A stretch of DNA of 9,988 nucleotides from Thiotrichaceae bacterium. Lineage in GTDB: Bacteria > Pseudomonadota > Gammaproteobacteria > Thiotrichales > Thiotrichaceae. Below, one piece after another: positions 8,189 through 9,988 of this stretch; within the stretch, counting starts at the first letter, position 1; every line of letters begins with the position of its first letter. The stretch is taken from assembly GCA_024762625.1 (NCBI GenBank), contig JANTHA010000064.1:1-9988 (forward strand), written 5' to 3'. Below the pieces are notes generated by a model. The model was not told the DNA's origin, made no database searches, and was given only the letters and a program-made list of their open reading frames with translations. Position numbers and translations under genes: made by a program.

Positions 8189-9688
8189 ATGCTTATACCC
8201 ATGCAGTTTGCAGTACCAGATTTTGGACCTGCCTTACCGGAAATCTTTTTGTTGGCGGGAACCTGTTTTGTATTGCTGGCGGATCTGTTTATAAAGGATT
8301 CGCTGCGCATCATTACTTATTACCTGGCGCAGATCGTGTTGCTGGTTACGGCGGCGCTTGTTTATTTTGGTGTGGGTATTGATGCATCTGACGCGAAGCC
8401 GTTGCTAACGTTTAATGATATGTTTGTGCTGGATTCATTGGCGAAGGTGCTCAAAATATCCATTTTACTGATGACAGTAGGCGTCTTTATCTATTCGCGA
8501 AATTATTTGCGCAGCCGACAAATGTATAAAGGCGAATATTTTACACTGGGTTTATTTGCAGTGTTGGGCATGATGATCATGGTGTCTGCTAAAACCATGT
8601 TACTGATTTATCTGGGTTTGGAGTTACTTTCCCTGTCCATGTATGCGATGGTTGCCTTTAAGCGCAATGATGGACGCGCATCTGAAGCGGCGATGAAGTA
8701 TTTTGTACTAGGGGCTATTGCATCGGGTATGTTGCTTTACGGCATGTCGGTAATTTATGGAGTCAGTGGCAGTCTTCACCTGGATCACATTGCGAATTAT
8801 ATGTCAGGCCATCCGGTGATGCAGAATATTGGGCTGTTACTGGGTTTGGCTTTCGTGATTGTCGGGCTAGGTTTTAAGTTAGGCGTAGTCCCTTTCCATA
8901 TGTGGGTTCCGGATGTGTATGACGGCGCGCCAACATCGGTAACCTTGTTTCTTGGTACAGCCCCCAAAATCGCTGCGTTTGCGATGATCATGCGTCTATT
9001 GGTTGAAGGTTTAGGCGACATGGCGCAAGGCTGGCAACAGATCTTGGCGATCCTGGCTGCCTTGTCCTTGCTGGCGGGTAATATAATCGCTATCGCGCAG
9101 ACCAATATCAAACGAATGCTGGCCTATTCAACCATTTCCCATATGGGTTTTGTTATCATGGGGATTCTTGCTGCAAGTGAAACGGGCTACGCTTCTTCCA
9201 TGTTTTATATTATCACTTATGCCATTATCGCTATGGGTGGTTTTGCCGTTGTCATACTGCTTAGTCGGGATGGTTATGAAGCAGATCAACTGGCTGACTT
9301 AAAGGGTTTAAGCACGACGCATCCCTGGTATGCGTTCATGATGATGTTGTTCATGTTTTCCATGGCGGGAGTGCCGCCCACAGTGGGTTTCTACGCGAAA
9401 CTAGTGGTCATTGAGGCCGTTGTTGACGCCAATATTATCTGGTTAGCCGTGTTCGCGGTGATTATGTCTGTGATTGGCGCTTTCTATTATTTGCGCGCAG
9501 TAAAGCTGATGTATTTTGATAGCCCGGATGAGGGTTACGGCAGTGGAGAAACGACCCAGGCTCCATTGAAAGCTGGCTGGGATTTCAGTCTGTTGCTTAG
9601 CGTAAATGGTCTTGCAGTTCTGGCTTTAGGGATTTTACCCGGCGCATTGATGTCTTTGTGTTTGTTAGCCATACAGAATAGTTTATAG
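8189..9688 (+). CDS. nuoN: NADH-quinone oxidoreductase subunit N, proton pump
   Basis: Antiporter-like membrane subunit (ND2 homologue), the pump nearest the NuoJ/NuoK/NuoA region. It has 499 residues (E. coli 485). Key positions match E. coli: E145 in LGLELLSLSMYA (E133), K230 in GFKLGVVPFHMWVPDVYDGAP (K217), K260 in TAPKIAAFA (K247) and K404 in GFYAKLVVIEA (K395). The Q.NIKRMLAYSTISHMGF signature lies at about 305-323. It is the last gene of the operon: after its TAG there are 300 bases without a convincing gene. The start at 8189 gives four residues before a second ATG (8201); either is possible. Confidence 0.97.
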   Translation: MLIPMQFAVPDFGPALPEIFLLAGTCFVLLADLFIKDSLRIITYYLAQIVLLVTAALVYFGVGIDASDAKPLLTFNDMFVLDSLAKVLKISILLMTVGVFIYSRNYLRSRQMYKGEYFTLGLFAVLGMMIMVSAKTMLLIYLGLELLSLSMYAMVAFKRNDGRASEAAMKYFVLGAIASGMLLYGMSVIYGVSGSLHLDHIANYMSGHPVMQNIGLLLGLAFVIVGLGFKLGVVPFHMWVPDVYDGAPTSVTLFLGTAPKIAAFAMIMRLLVEGLGDMAQGWQQILAILAALSLLAGNIIAIAQTNIKRMLAYSTISHMGFVIMGILAASETGYASSMFYIITYAIIAMGGFAVVILLSRDGYEADQLADLKGLSTTHPWYAFMMMLFMFSMAGVPPTVGFYAKLVVIEAVVDANIIWLAVFAVIMSVIGAFYYLRAVKLMYFDSPDEGYGSGETTQAPLKAGWDFSLLLSVNGLAVLALGILPGALMSLCLLAIQNSL

Positions 9689-9710
9689 GGTATTTCTCAA
9701 TCATAAAAAT

Positions 9711-9743
9711 TCACCGCTGTCCCGCTAACTGGGATAGCAGTGA
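9711..9743 (-). terminator. Hairpin with T tract on the minus strand, likely intrinsic terminator
   Basis: Stem TCAC-c-GCTGTCCC (9711-9723), loop GCTAACT (9724-9730), stem GGGATAGC-a-GTGA (9731-9743): 12 pairs counting one G-U (written for the + strand RNA), with one mismatch. On the + strand the hairpin is followed by CCTAAGCGTC, which is not U-rich. On the minus strand it is followed by ATTTTTATGA (complement of 9701-9710). It therefore looks like a Rho-independent terminator for leftward transcription arriving from beyond the right edge. It may also weakly end or protect the 3' end of the nuo transcript, lying 22 bp after the nuoN stop. Confidence 0.6.
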
Positions 9744-9792
9744 CCTAAGCGTCTATTCTAAATCACTTTTAACCTTCTAGAGTAAATTTGGA

Positions 9793-9827
9793 CATGAGAT
9801 GTTGTTCTTAATAGTCAACATCCCATG
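9793..9827. repeat. Inverted repeat, 12-bp arms
   Basis: CATGAGATGTTG (9793-9804) and CAACATCCCATG (9816-9827) are complementary at 11 of 12 positions, with an 11-base loop. There is no T tract directly after it on either side, so it is not a typical terminator. It is the leftmost of a series of inverted repeats filling the right end of the window. Confidence 0.7.
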
Positions 9828-9834
9828 ACGGGGT

Positions 9835-9885
9835 TCGTAGCCAGCAGACTTTGGTTTCTTTTTTAGCACCAGCCAAAGGCTACGA
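9835..9885. repeat. Nested inverted repeat
   Basis: Outer arms TCGTAGCC (9835-9842) and GGCTACGA (9878-9885) are perfectly complementary. Inside them CTTTGG (9849-9854) pairs with CCAAAG (9873-9878), sharing base 9878 with the outer arm. The loop contains a pyrimidine run TTTCTTTTTT (9855-9864). The whole forms a long imperfect hairpin directly next to the following palindrome. Confidence 0.65.
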
Positions 9886-9919
9886 GTTACTTTTCTCTCT
9901 TTGGCAAGAGAAAAGTAAC
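9886..9919. repeat. Perfect inverted repeat, 13-bp arms
   Basis: GTTACTTTTCTCT (9886-9898) and AGAGAAAAGTAAC (9907-9919) are perfectly complementary, with the 8-base loop CTTTGGCA. It starts the base after the preceding nested repeat ends. The motif AGAAAAGTAACCAAAAGAG resembles interspersed palindromic repeats I recall from several gamma- and betaproteobacterial genomes, but I cannot confirm family membership without a search. Confidence 0.85.
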
Positions 9920-9988
9920 CAAAAGAGTGCCACCCTCTAAAAGCCTCCTGCGGAACATTGCGTTTCTCGCATTTTATGGGGTCGAAGG

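Larger units (their letters stand above)
9793..9988. repeat. Probable interspersed palindromic repeat element, running to the window edge
   Basis: The last 196 bases combine three adjacent hairpin-forming inverted repeats (9793-9827, 9835-9885, 9886-9919), a weak one (AGAG/CTCT, 9924-9938) and a short TGCG/CGCA pair (9959-9971). Read on the minus strand it stays open from the edge to a TAG at 9777-9779 (69 codons: ...GWHSFGYFSLAKERKVTRS...), a type of product I recall as frequent spurious gene calls over such repeats. I therefore annotate it as a repeat, not a gene. The right boundary is not visible. Between 9689 and 9792 I see nothing else besides the hairpin at 9711-9743. Confidence 0.55.

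Noticed and set aside
9797..9818. Minus-strand TTGACT as a -35 box (complement of 9813-9818)
   Set aside because: No acceptable -10 box at 16-18 bases; the sequence is part of the loop and arm of the 9793-9827 inverted repeat.
9895..9948. AGGAGG on the minus strand (complement near 9943-9948) followed by GTG and a 17-codon frame
   Set aside because: A good Shine-Dalgarno match by itself, but the peptide is tiny, lies wholly in the palindromic repeat and has no recognisable feature.
9777..9986. Minus-strand open frame of 69 codons, open to the right edge (contains GWHSFGYFSLAKERKVTRS)
   Set aside because: It covers the palindromes exactly, has no clear start inside the window, and its product looks like spurious calls made over repeat DNA. 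Not annotated as a gene.

Overview
This window is a respiratory complex I (NADH:quinone oxidoreductase, NDH-1) operon. It contains the 3' end of nuoG followed by complete nuoH, nuoI, nuoJ, nuoK, nuoL, nuoM and nuoN, all on the + strand. The organism is a proteobacterium. The best fit is a beta- or beta-like gammaproteobacterium: NuoG, NuoI and NuoJ carry sequence features I associate with that group (no N7 cluster in NuoG; NuoI ending in AADAPYR; a QDP..QVR...R.DRV tail in NuoJ). This placement is from memory, not from a search, and I do not name a genus. Coding capacity is almost saturated up to 9688.

Layout. Bases 1-2075 are nuoG, cut by the left edge just at the last N5-cluster cysteine. 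Bases 2076-2155 are the only sizeable gap inside the operon. It is AT-rich, built of degenerate repeats with an 11-bp period, and ends at a TTG start for nuoH. Bases 2156-8187 are nuoH to nuoM, packed with gaps of 1 to 25 bp or small overlaps, and nuoN follows 1 bp later, ending at 9688. The genes use visible Shine-Dalgarno sequences, several of them lying inside the preceding gene. Bases 9689-9988 have no convincing gene. They contain a strong hairpin with a T tract on its minus-strand side (a likely terminator for leftward transcription) and then a dense cluster of perfect or near-perfect inverted repeats, including a 13-bp perfect palindrome arm, that looks like an interspersed repeat element.

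How it works together. NuoG and NuoI are iron-sulphur subunits of the peripheral arm and carry electrons toward the quinone. NuoH forms the quinone-entry and first proton-channel region. NuoJ and NuoK link it to the three antiporter-like proton pumps NuoN, NuoM and NuoL. The lysine, glutamate and histidine residues that carry protons in the Escherichia coli enzyme are all found at matching motifs, so the encoded machine looks functional. The genes for NuoA-F should lie to the left of the window.

I found no new biological system here. The core is an ordinary, intact nuo operon. The points worth a second look are small: the repeat-filled nuoG-nuoH gap, the TTG start, short in-frame duplications in nuoG and nuoJ, and the palindromic element after nuoN.
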